In this document: positions 15,834-24,671 of the stretch, piece by piece | Layout of the letters: every line of letters begins with the position of its first letter | Numbering within the stretch: position 1 is the first letter of the stretch | Source of the DNA: Sphingobium fontiphilum | GTDB lineage: Bacteria; Pseudomonadota; Alphaproteobacteria; Sphingomonadales; Sphingomonadaceae | Assembly (NCBI RefSeq): GCF_014196635.1 | Contig: NZ_JACIEB010000003.1 | Span: forward strand, 62,001 to 126,000 | DNA: 64,000 nucleotides | Direction of reading: 5' to 3' | Notes under the pieces: generated by a model | The model's input: the letters and a program-made list of their open reading frames with translations, nothing else | Told to the model about the DNA's origin: nothing | Database searches by the model: none | Position numbers and translations under genes: made by a program

Positions 15834-18800
15834 TCAGATGACCAGAAAATCCGCCTGCGTCAGCGCAAGTCCGGCTGTCAGTCGGGCGAACAGCACCGGG
15901 TCCGCCGCCCCCACGCCATCGGCATCGTAGAACAGGAAGCCGCTGGCGCTGTTGTAGATGATGCGATCATCGGCATCCACCGCGCCTGTGCCGATACGCA
16001 AGGCCCCCGCCGCAAGTGCGCCCGGCGCGCCCAGTGCGCCATAAACCGCATTGTCCAGCAGGATCAGGTCATCAATGACCGAAAAATCGGTGATGCGGTC
16101 GACATTGCCAGCGCCCGCGACGGTATCGAAGACGAACCGGTCCTGCCCGCCGCCGCCGGTCAGCACGTCATTGCCGCCCAGGCCGCGCAATATGTTATGG
16201 CCGCTGTTGCCGGCCAGTGTATTCGCCCCGCCATTGCCGGTCGCGTCGATATTGCCTGCGCCCGTCAGATTCAGCTGTTCGACAAAGCGTCCGAGCAGGC
16301 TGTAGCTGACCGAAGCATTGATCGTGTCGCTGCCCTCGCCGCTCAGTTCGATGACGTTGTCGCCGACATTGTCGACATAATAAATGTCGTCGCCCAGGCC
16401 CCCGGCCATGGTGTCGGCGCCCCGTCCGCCGTCGATGCTGTTGTTACCCGCATTGCCGCGAATCCCGTTGACCAGGCTGTTGCCGGTCGCGTTGATCGCC
16501 GCCGTGCCCGTCAGCACCAGATTTTCGATATGCTGCGGGCCGAGCGAAAAGCTGACCGAGCTGTAAACAATATCCGTGCCCTCGCCCGAGGCCTCGATCA
16601 CGCCATCGCCGGCATTGTCGACATAGTAGACGTCATTGCCCAGCCCCCCGGCCATACGGTCCGCGCCCTTGCCGCCGTCGATCCGGTTGGCAAGCTCGTT
16701 GCCCGTGATCGAGTTGGCCAGGCTGTTGCCGGTTGCGTTCGTGGCGAACGCGCCGATCAGGATCAGATTTTCGACATGCTGCGGGCCGAGCACGAAATTC
16801 ACGGCGCTGTAAACCGTGTCATTGCCCTCACCGGCGAGTTCGACCACGGAGTCGCTTAGATTGTCGACATAATAAATGTCGTCTCCAGCGCCGCCGATCA
16901 TCACATCGGCGTCGCCGCCGCCGTCCAGCGTGTCGTTGCCGTCCCTGCCTTCCAGCCGGTCATTGCCGGCAAAGCCGGACAAGAGGTTGTTGCCGATATT
17001 GCCGATGATCGTCTGCGCCAGATCATTGCCGGCGCCGCTCCAGTCGCCGATCCCGGTCAGGGTCAGCCGCTCCACATGCCGACCGGCCAGCGTGTAGCTG
17101 ACGGAGGCGAAAATCTGGTCGTCGCCCTCTGCCGCCAGTTCGGTGACAATATCGTCGATGCTGTCGACATAATAGATGTCGTTGCCAAGACCGCCGACCA
17201 TCGCGTCGTTGCCAGCGCCGCCATTCAATATGTCGTCGCCTTCGCCACCATTGAGGGTGTCGTTGCCGCCATTGCCCAGCAGGCGGTTATTGCCGCTGTT
17301 GCCGTTGATCGTTTCGGCCGTGTCGCCGCCAATGCCGTTGATATTGGACCCTCCGACAAGGGTCAGCGTTTCGACGTTGGACCCGGCCAGATTGTAGCTG
17401 ATCGAGGAGTAAATGGCGTCAATGCCGCCAAAGGCTTCCTCGATCACCCCATCATAGGCGTTATCGACGCTATAGCTGTCATTGCCGTTGCCGCCGGTCA
17501 TGCTGTCGCGACCGGCGCCGCCATCCAGGAAATCGGCGCCCTCGCCGCCGATCAGCGTGTCGTCGCCATAGCTGGCAGCCGGTGGCGGCGCGATGGCGAC
17601 GTTGCTGAGCGACACCTGCAGGGTGAAGCTGGCGCCGGCGGCAATCGCTGATCGGGAATATTGCGCAACTTCCAGATAATAGGTTCCGGCAGCCGAAAAT
17701 GTGACGTTGAGGAAGGAATCGCGGCTCGAAGAACTGCCGCCGCCGCCCAGGCCGGTCGACGCGTCATCGTTGCTGGCCAGGATGTTGCCCGCGCCGTCCA
17801 TCAGGCGGATGTAGCTGTCGAAACTGGCGCCATCGATGTCGAAGGTCGCCTGATCGCCCGCCGCCAGGATGGTGACGCTGTAATATTTGAACGTGCCGTC
17901 GCCGCTGCCCGCAATCGACACATGGCCCTGCGTCGTCGCGTTGGCGATATTGGGGTCGAAGGCGTCCGAAAAGCCGCCCAGCGCCAGAGCCGTCGCAATG
18001 GAACTGTTGCCGCTGCCCGCCGGATTGAGGATGGCGCCGGGCGCCGAATCGCCGCGCAGCACATCATTGCCGGCGCCGCCCTCAATAGTGTCGCCACCGC
18101 CGCCGCCGATCAGCACATTGGCCTGCGCATTGCCGACCATGTGGTTGCCAAGGGCGTTGCCGATGCCCGAGATCGCCGTCCCCGACAATGTCAGATTTTC
18201 AACATTGTCGGTCAGGCGATAATCGACCGATGCACGCACCAGATCGACGCCCTCGCCCACCAGTTCGATGACGACGTCGCCAGTGGAATCGACGATATAG
18301 AGGTCGTCGCCCACGCCGCCGAACATCCGGTCGTTGCCCGTTCCGCCTTCCAGCCGGTCATTGCCAGCGCCACCGTCCAGATCATCATCGCCAGCACCGC
18401 CCAGCAAGGCGTCGTCGCTGCCATAGCCGCGCAATATGTCGACGCCATCAAGGCCCAGCAGGCGGTCGCCCGCGATGGAGCCGTCCAGCACATCCGCGTC
18501 GATGGTGCCTTCCACGGTGATGAGATAGGGCGAGGCGACAGCCTCGCGCAGGGCGTCGACCACATTGTCGGCGCCGGCGGCCATGATGTTGAGCCCGCCA
18601 TTATTGTCGGAAATCGTCTGGAAGCTGCTCAGCGCGCTCGCGTCGGCCCCTACCAGCACAGTGTAGATTTCTACGGCATGGTTGACGATCGGGCCTGTGC
18701 CCGACTGGGTTTCGAAATCGAAGGTCATCACATCGCCATCGGTTCTGACGGTGCTGCCCAGCATGGCGGTGCCGCTGCCGGTCAGGATGTCGCGGGCCAG

Positions 18801-20837
18801 CGCCTCGACCTGCGCCTGCAACTCGAAATCCCTGGGCGGCGCGTCGCCGAACAACACGATGCGACGGATATTGGCGTCCATGTTCCAACTGCCGATGGCG
18901 CCGGACAGCGCGCTGTAAAGGCCGGAATATACCCCCTCCGGTATGTCGCCGCCGCCGCCGACCGAAATGCCGTTGATCGCGGCCAGTGCGGCCGCCTTGC
19001 GCTGGGCGGTAGTCGCCTGTTCCGTGAAATTCAGGATCGCCGTCGTTTCGCCCGGATCCTTGTAGCCAACAATTCCGACGCGCGAATCGGCGCCGGAGAG
19101 CGGATCGTCGAAAATATCGGCGATCAGGCTGGCCGCCGCCGCCTTGACCGCGGCGATATCGTCGCTCATGCTGCCGGTCGTGTCGATCACGAGCGCCAGG
19201 TCGACGCCACCCGTCGGGCAGATGGAGCGACCGACCTCCAGCCGGGACACCTTGTCGCCGAATTGCACAAATTCAACGCCCGTCAGCGTGTCCGTGCCGT
19301 CTGCCTGCGTGCCGCGCAAATGCGCGACCGTCCATGTGCCAGTGGTTTCATCATAGCTGATGTCATAATCCGGGCACTGGCCGGAAAAGACCGCGACATC
19401 GTCACCCGCACCGCCGTTCAGCGTATCGTTGGCCGCGCCGCCGATCAGCGTGTCGGCGCCATCGCCGCCGCTCAGCGCGTCAATGCCGCCGCCACCGAAC
19501 AGGATATTGGCCTCGCCATTGCCGGCGATCCGGTCGGCAAGCGCGGTGCCGATGACATTTTCGATGTTGCTCAGCCTGTCGCCCGCCGCATCGCCGCCGG
19601 TCGCATTGCCGCTGAGCAACGACACGACGATCCCCGCCGGAGAGTCGTGGTAGGAAACGGTATCCTCGCCAGCCCCGCCGTCCATCACATCCGCGCCGCC
19701 GCCGCCCACGAACATGTCGGCCCCGCCGCCGCCCTTCAGCGTGTCGGCCCGGCCGCTGTCGCTTCCATCGACATTGCGGCCGCCGAAGATCAGGTCGGAA
19801 TCACTCTTGGCCGACCGGTCGACCGTGTTCGCGGCGACCTCCGTCGAGGCTGCCGACGTCAGCGCCGCGACCCAGACCTTGGCGGGGCTGAAATCGGCGA
19901 GCGCGCTGCCACGCACCGTCGCGGCGGCGGCAATTTCGGGAAACAGCCGGTCAAAATCGGCAAAGTCGTATACCAGACGCTGGTTTGCCGGGGTCAGCAG
20001 GTTCATGGTCGACACAACCGTGCCGAAATCCTGCGACCGCGCTTCAATGGCGGTCAGTTCGGCATTGGCGAGGTTGAAGCCGCCCTGATAGGTCAGGTCA
20101 TATTGCGCGACCTTGTTTTCGCGCCGCGTCGCCATCTGCAAAGCCTGAAAGGCTTCGGCCTGGCTGACATCATCCCCGTCATCGGGATTGAGATCCTCAT
20201 AGAGGCCGAAAATATGGGATTCGACATAGCGGCGCTTGGCGATGCCGTTGCTGGCGCTCGCGCCGCCATTGCTGCCATACCGAATCTCGAAAAAGGCTTC
20301 GGCCCGGTTGCCGTCCGATATGGCGGTGCGCAGGCCGTTGCCCAGCAACACGCCGGCATTGTTGTAGGCAAGGTCGAACAACACCGCCCGCTCGCGCGAA
20401 TTGGCGTCGACGCCCGAAAGCCAGTTATCCACCTGCGCCTCATAGCGCGGCGCAATGACGTTGAAGACCGTCCGCACTTCCGCTTCGTCGGCGAAGGAGA
20501 AGGTTGCGCGCGCGCCCGGGATGGTTTCGGCGCGCTCGGCCATCACGGCATTGAGCTGGTTGACGAGCGAGGCCGTGGTCGCGGCGTTTTGGATGATGCT
20601 GGTCAGGCTGGCGCGAACCGCCGTCTCCCCAGCGCCGATGCCGAGCGCGTTGAACACGGCGTTGCGATTGGCGGTGGAGGTTTCGATATTGAACCCTGCG
20701 CCCATGGTGGCATAGGTATCGAACGGATCGATATAGGGCGTCAGTCGGGCCGTGCCGCTGGATTCGAACTGGATGACCATGCCATAAATGGCGTTGGTAT
20801 AGTCTGCGGCCGATCCCAAGGAATTGAAGCTGATCAT
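15834..20837 (-). CDS. Giant RTX protein with N-terminal lysozyme-like, VWA and PPC domains
   Basis: A 1667-residue secreted calcium-binding protein. Order: GH24/T4-lysozyme-like domain (about 15-225; FESSG, YIDPFDTYATMGAGF and AKRRYVESHIF echo the Glu/Asp/Thr catalytic layout), RTX nonapeptides (about 347-482), VWA domain (about 545-775; DTTGSMSDD MIDAS), RTX (785-930), PPC beta-sandwich domain (940-1080), long RTX array (1085-1580), and a C-terminal type I secretion region. There is no N-terminal signal peptide, as expected for type I export; no ABC exporter is in the window. ATG 20837 has a G-rich ribosome site and is preferred to starts further upstream. A divergent LprI-like gene lies 112 bp away. 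Lytic activity is inferred, not certain. Confidence 0.85.
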   Translation of the reverse strand: MISFNSLGSAADYTNAIYGMVIQFESSGTARLTPYIDPFDTYATMGAGFNIETSTANRNAVFNALGIGAGETAVRASLTSIIQNAATTASLVNQLNAVMAERAETIPGARATFSFADEAEVRTVFNVIAPRYEAQVDNWLSGVDANSRERAVLFDLAYNNAGVLLGNGLRTAISDGNRAEAFFEIRYGSNGGASASNGIAKRRYVESHIFGLYEDLNPDDGDDVSQAEAFQALQMATRRENKVAQYDLTYQGGFNLANAELTAIEARSQDFGTVVSTMNLLTPANQRLVYDFADFDRLFPEIAAAATVRGSALADFSPAKVWVAALTSAASTEVAANTVDRSAKSDSDLIFGGRNVDGSDSGRADTLKGGGGADMFVGGGGADVMDGGAGEDTVSYHDSPAGIVVSLLSGNATGGDAAGDRLSNIENVIGTALADRIAGNGEANILFGGGGIDALSGGDGADTLIGGAANDTLNGGAGDDVAVFSGQCPDYDISYDETTGTWTVAHLRGTQADGTDTLTGVEFVQFGDKVSRLEVGRSICPTGGVDLALVIDTTGSMSDDIAAVKAAAASLIADIFDDPLSGADSRVGIVGYKDPGETTAILNFTEQATTAQRKAAALAAINGISVGGGGDIPEGVYSGLYSALSGAIGSWNMDANIRRIVLFGDAPPRDFELQAQVEALARDILTGSGTAMLGSTVRTDGDVMTFDFETQSGTGPIVNHAVEIYTVLVGADASALSSFQTISDNNGGLNIMAAGADNVVDALREAVASPYLITVEGTIDADVLDGSIAGDRLLGLDGVDILRGYGSDDALLGGAGDDDLDGGAGNDRLEGGTGNDRMFGGVGDDLYIVDSTGDVVIELVGEGVDLVRASVDYRLTDNVENLTLSGTAISGIGNALGNHMVGNAQANVLIGGGGGDTIEGGAGNDVLRGDSAPGAILNPAGSGNSSIATALALGGFSDAFDPNIANATTQGHVSIAGSGDGTFKYYSVTILAAGDQATFDIDGASFDSYIRLMDGAGNILASNDDASTGLGGGGSSSSRDSFLNVTFSAAGTYYLEVAQYSRSAIAAGASFTLQVSLSNVAIAPPPAASYGDDTLIGGEGADFLDGGAGRDSMTGGNGNDSYSVDNAYDGVIEEAFGGIDAIYSSISYNLAGSNVETLTLVGGSNINGIGGDTAETINGNSGNNRLLGNGGNDTLNGGEGDDILNGGAGNDAMVGGLGNDIYYVDSIDDIVTELAAEGDDQIFASVSYTLAGRHVERLTLTGIGDWSGAGNDLAQTIIGNIGNNLLSGFAGNDRLEGRDGNDTLDGGGDADVMIGGAGDDIYYVDNLSDSVVELAGEGNDTVYSAVNFVLGPQHVENLILIGAFATNATGNSLANSITGNELANRIDGGKGADRMAGGLGNDVYYVDNAGDGVIEASGEGTDIVYSSVSFSLGPQHIENLVLTGTAAINATGNSLVNGIRGNAGNNSIDGGRGADTMAGGLGDDIYYVDNVGDNVIELSGEGSDTINASVSYSLLGRFVEQLNLTGAGNIDATGNGGANTLAGNSGHNILRGLGGNDVLTGGGGQDRFVFDTVAGAGNVDRITDFSVIDDLILLDNAVYGALGAPGALAAGALRIGTGAVDADDRIIYNSASGFLFYDADGVGAADPVLFARLTAGLALTQADFLVI
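16340..17480. repeat. Tandem coding repeats in RTX region
   Basis: A unit of roughly 240-300 bp recurs at least four times; marker copies of TTGTCGACATAATA or close variants start near 16373, 16616, 16861 and 17160. Each encodes a YYVDN..D.V.E..GEG.D strand followed by a GNx..NTI.GN..NN..DGG calcium-binding stretch. Such near-identical units can recombine, so copy number may vary between strains. Confidence 0.75.
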
Positions 20838-20948
20838 AAAGCCCCCCACTCTATCGACCCACATCGGGTCTAGGGGCAAGGGCGAAACATCTCAATAGTA
20901 AAATTGAGCAATTGTTAACCATCTATTGTTTCGAACAGGGAATAAATA
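20838..20948. promoter_or_regulatory. AT-rich divergent promoter region of RTX and LprI-like genes
   Basis: The 111-bp spacer is much more AT-rich than its surroundings and contains a perfect hairpin, CTCAAT (20891-20896) / ATTGAG (20903-20908). Both genes must be driven from here. I could not assign convincing -35/-10 pairs. The shared short spacer permits joint control. Confidence 0.45.
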
Positions 20949-21401
20949 TTGCCACAGACTGCAATAATTCTTCTGACGTTGGCCACACCGGCCCAGGCGC
21001 CGAACGAAACGGCCGCCGCCGACCGGGCGGTCGAACAGTGTATCGCGAATGTCGGGCCGGACAGGCTGGCGTGCATCCGGCGGCCCTTCGCCGAATGCGA
21101 AGCGGCGACGCCGATGAGCCAGCTTGACAGCAACCATTGTTCGGCGCTGGCGCTGGCCGCGTGGCGGCGAGGGCTGGAGCGACAAACCGAAAATCTGCTG
21201 CGCCGGATCGATGCGGCACAGCGAATCCGCATCGGCCAGCTTCAGCAGGGCTGGCGGCGCTGGATGGAGCGCGACTGCCAGTTGCGCGCGCCGCCGGTCG
21301 ATGCCTCGATCCGCCCCTTCAGCCTGGCCATGTGCCGGGCCGAGCATGTCGCCATCAGAGCGATCCAGCTATCCGGGTGGGAGAATGCGCCGCCCGGGTA
21401 A
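20949..21401 (+). CDS. LprI/DUF1311-like exported protein (putative lysozyme inhibitor family)
   Basis: A 150-residue small protein with a short Sec-type leader (IILLTLATPAQA) and six cysteines. The C-terminal half follows the DUF1311 (lysozyme inhibitor LprI-like) pattern: Cys, then spaced aromatic and basic residues, QQGWRRWMERDC, a GS/ASIRPF-type turn, and a final Cys in AMCRAEH. The start is a TTG: an in-frame stop lies just upstream at 20943, and AGGG sits eight bases before the TTG. Known family members sit in the periplasm or envelope, and some bind lysozyme. Head-to-head with the lysozyme-like RTX gene, it may protect the producer. Family assignment is moderate, the role is inferred. 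Confidence 0.62.
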   Translation: MPQTAIILLTLATPAQAPNETAAADRAVEQCIANVGPDRLACIRRPFAECEAATPMSQLDSNHCSALALAAWRRGLERQTENLLRRIDAAQRIRIGQLQQGWRRWMERDCQLRAPPVDASIRPFSLAMCRAEHVAIRAIQLSGWENAPPG

Positions 21402-21434
21402 TTCCCGCCATTCGCTTGTCCCTGCGTTGATGCT

Positions 21435-22487
21435 ATGCCCGCGCCCATGTTCAATCGCCGCATGATGATGAAAGGCGCATTCGCCGCGCTCGGCGCCAGC
21501 GTCCTGCCCGCCGCGCCCGCCCTTGCGGCCATACCCGCGCCGGTGCGCCCGCCCCGGCTGCGCCCCGGCGATACAGTCGGCCTGATCGAGCCGGCGGGCT
21601 TTACCGACGACCGGTTCGACCTTGACACCGTGATGGCGGCGATCCGCGCCATGGGGCTGGTTCCCAAACCGGCGGCGCATCTGGCGGGGCGCTATGGCTA
21701 TTTGGCCGCGTCCGATGAGGACCGCGCCGCCGACGTCAACGCCATGTATGCCGACCCACAGGTGCGCGCCGTGTTCGCCGTGCGCGGCGGATGGGGCTGC
21801 GCGCGCATCCTGCCCCGGCTGGATTTCGACATGATCCGCCGCCATCCCAAGCTGCTGATCGGCTTTTCAGACATCACCGCGCTACACCTCGCCTTCGCGG
21901 CGAAGGCGGGGTTCACCACCATCCACGGCCCCAATGCGGCGAGCAGTTGGGGCGCCTTCTCCTGGCAGGCTTTCCGCGCGCTCGCCTTTGACGCGGCGAT
22001 GCCGACCTTCAGCAATCCGACCGAGAAAGAGGATCGCCTCGTGCCCCGCATCGGCTCCATCCGCACATTCACGCCGGGCCAGGCGACCGGGCGGCTGATC
22101 GGCGGCAACCTGACAGTGCTGAGCGCGCTGGTCGGCACCCCCTATCTGCCCGACTTCACTGGCGCGATCCTGTTTATCGAGGATGTGGACGAGGCCGAAT
22201 ATCGCATCGACCGGATGCTGACGCAGCTTTCGCTGGCGGGGATATTGGGCAAGGTGGCGGGCGTCGTTTTCGGCCAGTGCGCCAGTTGCCGGTCGACCAG
22301 TCCCTCCTATGGCGGCTTCACGCTCAGCCAGGTGCTCGACCAGCATCTGACCCCGCTGGGCGTGCCCGCATGGCAGGGCGCGCAATTCGGTCATGTCGCC
22401 GACCAGTTCAGCCTGCCCGTGGGCGTGCGCGCCGAAATAGACTCGGGAACGGGAACGATCCGCCTGCTGGAACCGGCCGTCGCCTGA
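21435..22487 (+). CDS. S66 family LD-carboxypeptidase / MccF-like peptidase, exported
   Basis: A 350-residue serine peptidase of family S66, whose members cut L,D bonds in muropeptides (LdcA) or inactivate microcin C-type compounds (MccF). The nucleophile sits in IGFSDITALHLAF, the Glu in FIEDVDEAEYRIDRM, and the His in FGHVADQFSLPVG. Unlike cytosolic LdcA it has a Tat-like leader, NRRMMMKGAFAALGAS, with cleavage after ALA, so it is probably periplasmic. ATG 21435 or 21447 are both possible; neither has a good ribosome site. Its place after RTX-lysozyme and LprI-like genes strengthens a cell-wall theme. Confidence 0.87.
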   Translation: MPAPMFNRRMMMKGAFAALGASVLPAAPALAAIPAPVRPPRLRPGDTVGLIEPAGFTDDRFDLDTVMAAIRAMGLVPKPAAHLAGRYGYLAASDEDRAADVNAMYADPQVRAVFAVRGGWGCARILPRLDFDMIRRHPKLLIGFSDITALHLAFAAKAGFTTIHGPNAASSWGAFSWQAFRALAFDAAMPTFSNPTEKEDRLVPRIGSIRTFTPGQATGRLIGGNLTVLSALVGTPYLPDFTGAILFIEDVDEAEYRIDRMLTQLSLAGILGKVAGVVFGQCASCRSTSPSYGGFTLSQVLDQHLTPLGVPAWQGAQFGHVADQFSLPVGVRAEIDSGTGTIRLLEPAVA

Positions 22488-22560
22488 CAAGCCCCCTCGA
22501 CGCGGCGGCGCATCACCGGCTAAGGAGCGGCGGTCCTTAACATGCAGGGAGCCGCCCCCC

Positions 22561-23229
22561 ATGAAGCTCATCATCGGCAACAAGGCCTATTCAAGCTGGT
22601 CGCTGCGCGGCTGGCTCGCCTGCAAATTGTCGGGCCTGCCGTTCGAGGAGGTGACCGTCCCCCTCTATGACGAGGCATGGGAAAAGCGGCGCGAGGGCGA
22701 CGAGTTCGCGCCATCGTCGGGCAAGGTGCCGATCCTGTGGGACGGCGACATCGTGGTGTGGGACAGCCTGGCCATCGTCGAATATCTCAACGAAAAATCG
22801 GGCGGCGACAAATTCTGGCCGGCCGACATGGCCGCTCGCGCCATGGCCCGTTCTATGGCGGCGGAAATGCATTCCAGCTTCGCCGCGCTGCGCCGCGAGC
22901 ACAGCATGAACATCCGCCAGATATATCCGCCCGCGCCTCCCTCTGAAGCAGTGGCGCAGGACATCGCCCGGATCATGCAGCTATGGGCGGAGGCGCGGGC
23001 GCGTTTCGGCGGCGAAGGCGATTTCCTGTTCGGGGAATTCGGCGCGGTCGACGCGATGTTCGCGCCTGTCGTCACCCGCTTCATCACCTATCAACTGCCG
23101 GTCGCCCGCTTTGCCGAATCCTATATGCGCGCGATCATCGCCCATCCATGGATGCAGGAATGGATCGGCGGCGCGCAGGCCGAAGACTGGGTGATCGACA
23201 AGTTCGAAGCGCCGCCGCAGGCGACGTGA
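22561..23229 (+). CDS. Glutathione S-transferase family protein
   Basis: A 222-residue GST-fold protein. The N-terminal thioredoxin-like domain has the catalytic-region KAYSSWSLRGWLA (Ser likely activates glutathione), the cis-Pro GKVPIL and the glutathione-contact DSLAIVEYL. The C-terminal helical domain starts at about residue 90. A ribosome site lies in the GGGAGCC stretch before ATG 22561. The substrate is unknown; GSTs of this class serve detoxification or dehalogenation in sphingomonads, which is only a family-level remark. Confidence 0.87.
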   Translation: MKLIIGNKAYSSWSLRGWLACKLSGLPFEEVTVPLYDEAWEKRREGDEFAPSSGKVPILWDGDIVVWDSLAIVEYLNEKSGGDKFWPADMAARAMARSMAAEMHSSFAALRREHSMNIRQIYPPAPPSEAVAQDIARIMQLWAEARARFGGEGDFLFGEFGAVDAMFAPVVTRFITYQLPVARFAESYMRAIIAHPWMQEWIGGAQAEDWVIDKFEAPPQAT

Positions 23230-23233
23230 AGCG

Positions 23234-23587
23234 TTAGCCGTAAAGGGGCCGGACCTCGATCTCGCTCGGCCCCGGCATGGGATTGGGGCAGCGCATGGCC
23301 CATTCCATGGCTTCATCCATATCCTTCACGTCCCACAGCCAGAAACCCGCGACCTGATCGCCGCTGGGGGTGAAGGGGCCGTCGATCACGGTGCGTTTCG
23401 TCCCGTCAATGGCGATGCGCCTGGCATGAGCGGTGGGCATCAGGCCATCGGCCATCGCCAGAACGCCAGCCGCGCGCAGTTCGTCGTTGAAGCGGCCCAT
23501 CGCCGCCATCATTTCGCTGGTCCAGGGTTCGGGGGCATGGCCAGCCTCGCTGTCGTCGGTCGCCTTCACGAACACCATCACGCGCAT
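23234..23587 (-). CDS. YCII/DGPF-domain protein
   Basis: A 117-residue protein of the YCII-related fold, seen in the start MRVMVFVKATDDSEAG and in VIDGPFTPSGDQVAGFWLWDV, the DGPF signature of this family, followed by DEAMEWAMRCP. DGPF proteins are often found with ECF sigma factors, but none is next to it here. The biochemical role is not established. It ends 4 bases from the convergent GST stop. Confidence 0.85.
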   Translation of the reverse strand: MRVMVFVKATDDSEAGHAPEPWTSEMMAAMGRFNDELRAAGVLAMADGLMPTAHARRIAIDGTKRTVIDGPFTPSGDQVAGFWLWDVKDMDEAMEWAMRCPNPMPGPSEIEVRPLYG

Positions 23588-23668
23588 GTCTCGCCTCCCT
23601 GAACCGGGGCAGCCTATCCATGGCGCGCGCGCCGGGCGAGCGAAAATTTCCCAGCCCCATGACCAACA

Positions 23669-23705
23669 AAAAGGGCCGGGATGGCTAATGCCCCCGGCCC
23701 CTTTT
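23669..23705. terminator. Bidirectional intrinsic terminator after ndk
   Basis: GGGCCGGG (23673-23680) pairs with CCCGGCCC (23693-23700) around a 12-base loop. On the minus strand the stem is followed by five U, ending the ndk transcript; on the plus strand by four U. Confidence 0.8.
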
Positions 23706-23724
23706 GCTGCTGTTGTCGCGGCGG

Positions 23725-24147
23725 TCAGCCGACAATTTCGTCCGGCTTGAAGAAATAGGCGATTTCGATCGCGGCATTTTCTTCGCTGTCCGAACCATGG
23801 ACCGAATTGGCTTCGATCGATTCGGCCAGTTCCTTGCGGATCGTGCCGTCGTCGGCATTGGCGGGATTGGTCGCGCCCATGATGTCGCGGTTGCGCTTCA
23901 CGGCGTCTTCGCCTTCCAGCACCTGCACGACGACCGGGCCGGAAATCATGAAGGCGACCAGATCAGCAAAGAAGGGGCGTTCCTTGTGCACGGCGTAGAA
24001 GCCTTCCGCCTGTTCGCGGCTCATGCGGATACGCTTGGACGCAACGACGCGCAGGCCGGCTTCCTCCAGCATCTTGGTGACGGCGCCGGTCAGGTTGCGA
24101 CGGGTCGCGTCCGGCTTGATGATCGAGAAAGTGCGGGTGACGGCCAT
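23725..24147 (-). CDS. ndk: Nucleoside diphosphate kinase
   Basis: A 140-residue enzyme, the standard length, which balances nucleoside triphosphate pools by a phospho-histidine ping-pong mechanism. The catalytic His is in [14 protein letters not shown]; the N-terminal TFSIIKPDA and MISGPVVV segments are typical. The start MAVTRTFSI at 24147 is the family start; a longer frame upstream is not needed. The nearest purine-rich ribosome site (GGAG) is rather distant, about 14 bases. The transcript ends at the hairpin 23669-23705. Confidence 0.97.
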   Translation of the reverse strand: MAVTRTFSIIKPDATRRNLTGAVTKMLEEAGLRVVASKRIRMSREQAEGFYAVHKERPFFADLVAFMISGPVVVQVLEGEDAVKRNRDIMGATNPANADDGTIRKELAESIEANSVHGSDSEENAAIEIAYFFKPDEIVG

Positions 24148-24204
24148 GAGGGTCGCAAACTCCAGGATGTTGGAAGGATTGCGCGCGCCTTTAGACGGGT
24201 CGGC

Positions 24205-24222
24205 CGCCCCCTGCAAGGGGCG
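24205..24222. terminator. Hairpin between holC and ndk
   Basis: CGCCCC (24205-24210) and GGGGCG (24217-24222) form a 6-bp GC stem with a 6-base loop just after the holC stop. No U-run; a weak terminator or mRNA end element. Confidence 0.35.
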
Positions 24223-24233
24223 TTAACCGCGCA

Positions 24234-24671
24234 TCATGGCCCCTGCACCCAGCGGCGGCCGTCCTGCCGCCAGAAACGGGGGGTCAGGCCATCGGCCTTG
24301 CTGACCATGCGCCAGGCGGCGCGGGCGCCCTCTATCGTTTCGGCATCGAAAAAATAAAAGGCCCTCTCAAACGCCAGAGCCTCGTCGCGCCAGACGCCAT
24401 CGGCCAGCGCCACGAACCGGGCGCCATTGGCCGCTTCGCAATCATGGGACAGCAGGATCGGCTGGATCGCCTCCCGCCCCTCGCCCGCGCGGCCATGGGC
24501 AAGGAAACTCTCCGGCCCCGCCGACCACAGCCCTTGCGACACGGCCGCCAGCCGATCATCATTCCCGGCCACCACCAGCAGCCGCCCGCCGCCGTCGAGC
24601 ACGCGCGCCGCAATGGCGGGCAGCACCTTGTCGACGGGGTCGCGGCTGAGCTGATAGAAATCGACCTGCAT
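24234..24671 (-). CDS. holC: DNA polymerase III chi subunit
   Basis: A 145-residue chi subunit of the clamp-loader complex, which links the polymerase to SSB. The start MQVDFYQLSRDPVDKVLP and the Rossmann-like stretch RLLVVAGNDDRLAAVSQGLW match the alphaproteobacterial form. ATG 24671 overlaps the pepA stop (TGATG), the common pepA-holC pairing of proteobacteria, so translation is coupled. Confidence 0.92.
   Translation of the reverse strand: MQVDFYQLSRDPVDKVLPAIAARVLDGGGRLLVVAGNDDRLAAVSQGLWSAGPESFLAHGRAGEGREAIQPILLSHDCEAANGARFVALADGVWRDEALAFERAFYFFDAETIEGARAAWRMVSKADGLTPRFWRQDGRRWVQGP

Noticed and set aside
16340..17480. Regular repeats that might look like a CRISPR array
   Set aside because: Units are in frame, 240-300 bp apart, imperfect, and encode RTX motifs; no short repeat-spacer pattern.
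17661..20873. 1070-residue frame opposite the RTX gene
   Set aside because: Repetitive Asp/Gly codons on the real strand produce a long open opposite frame; no domain is recognisable.
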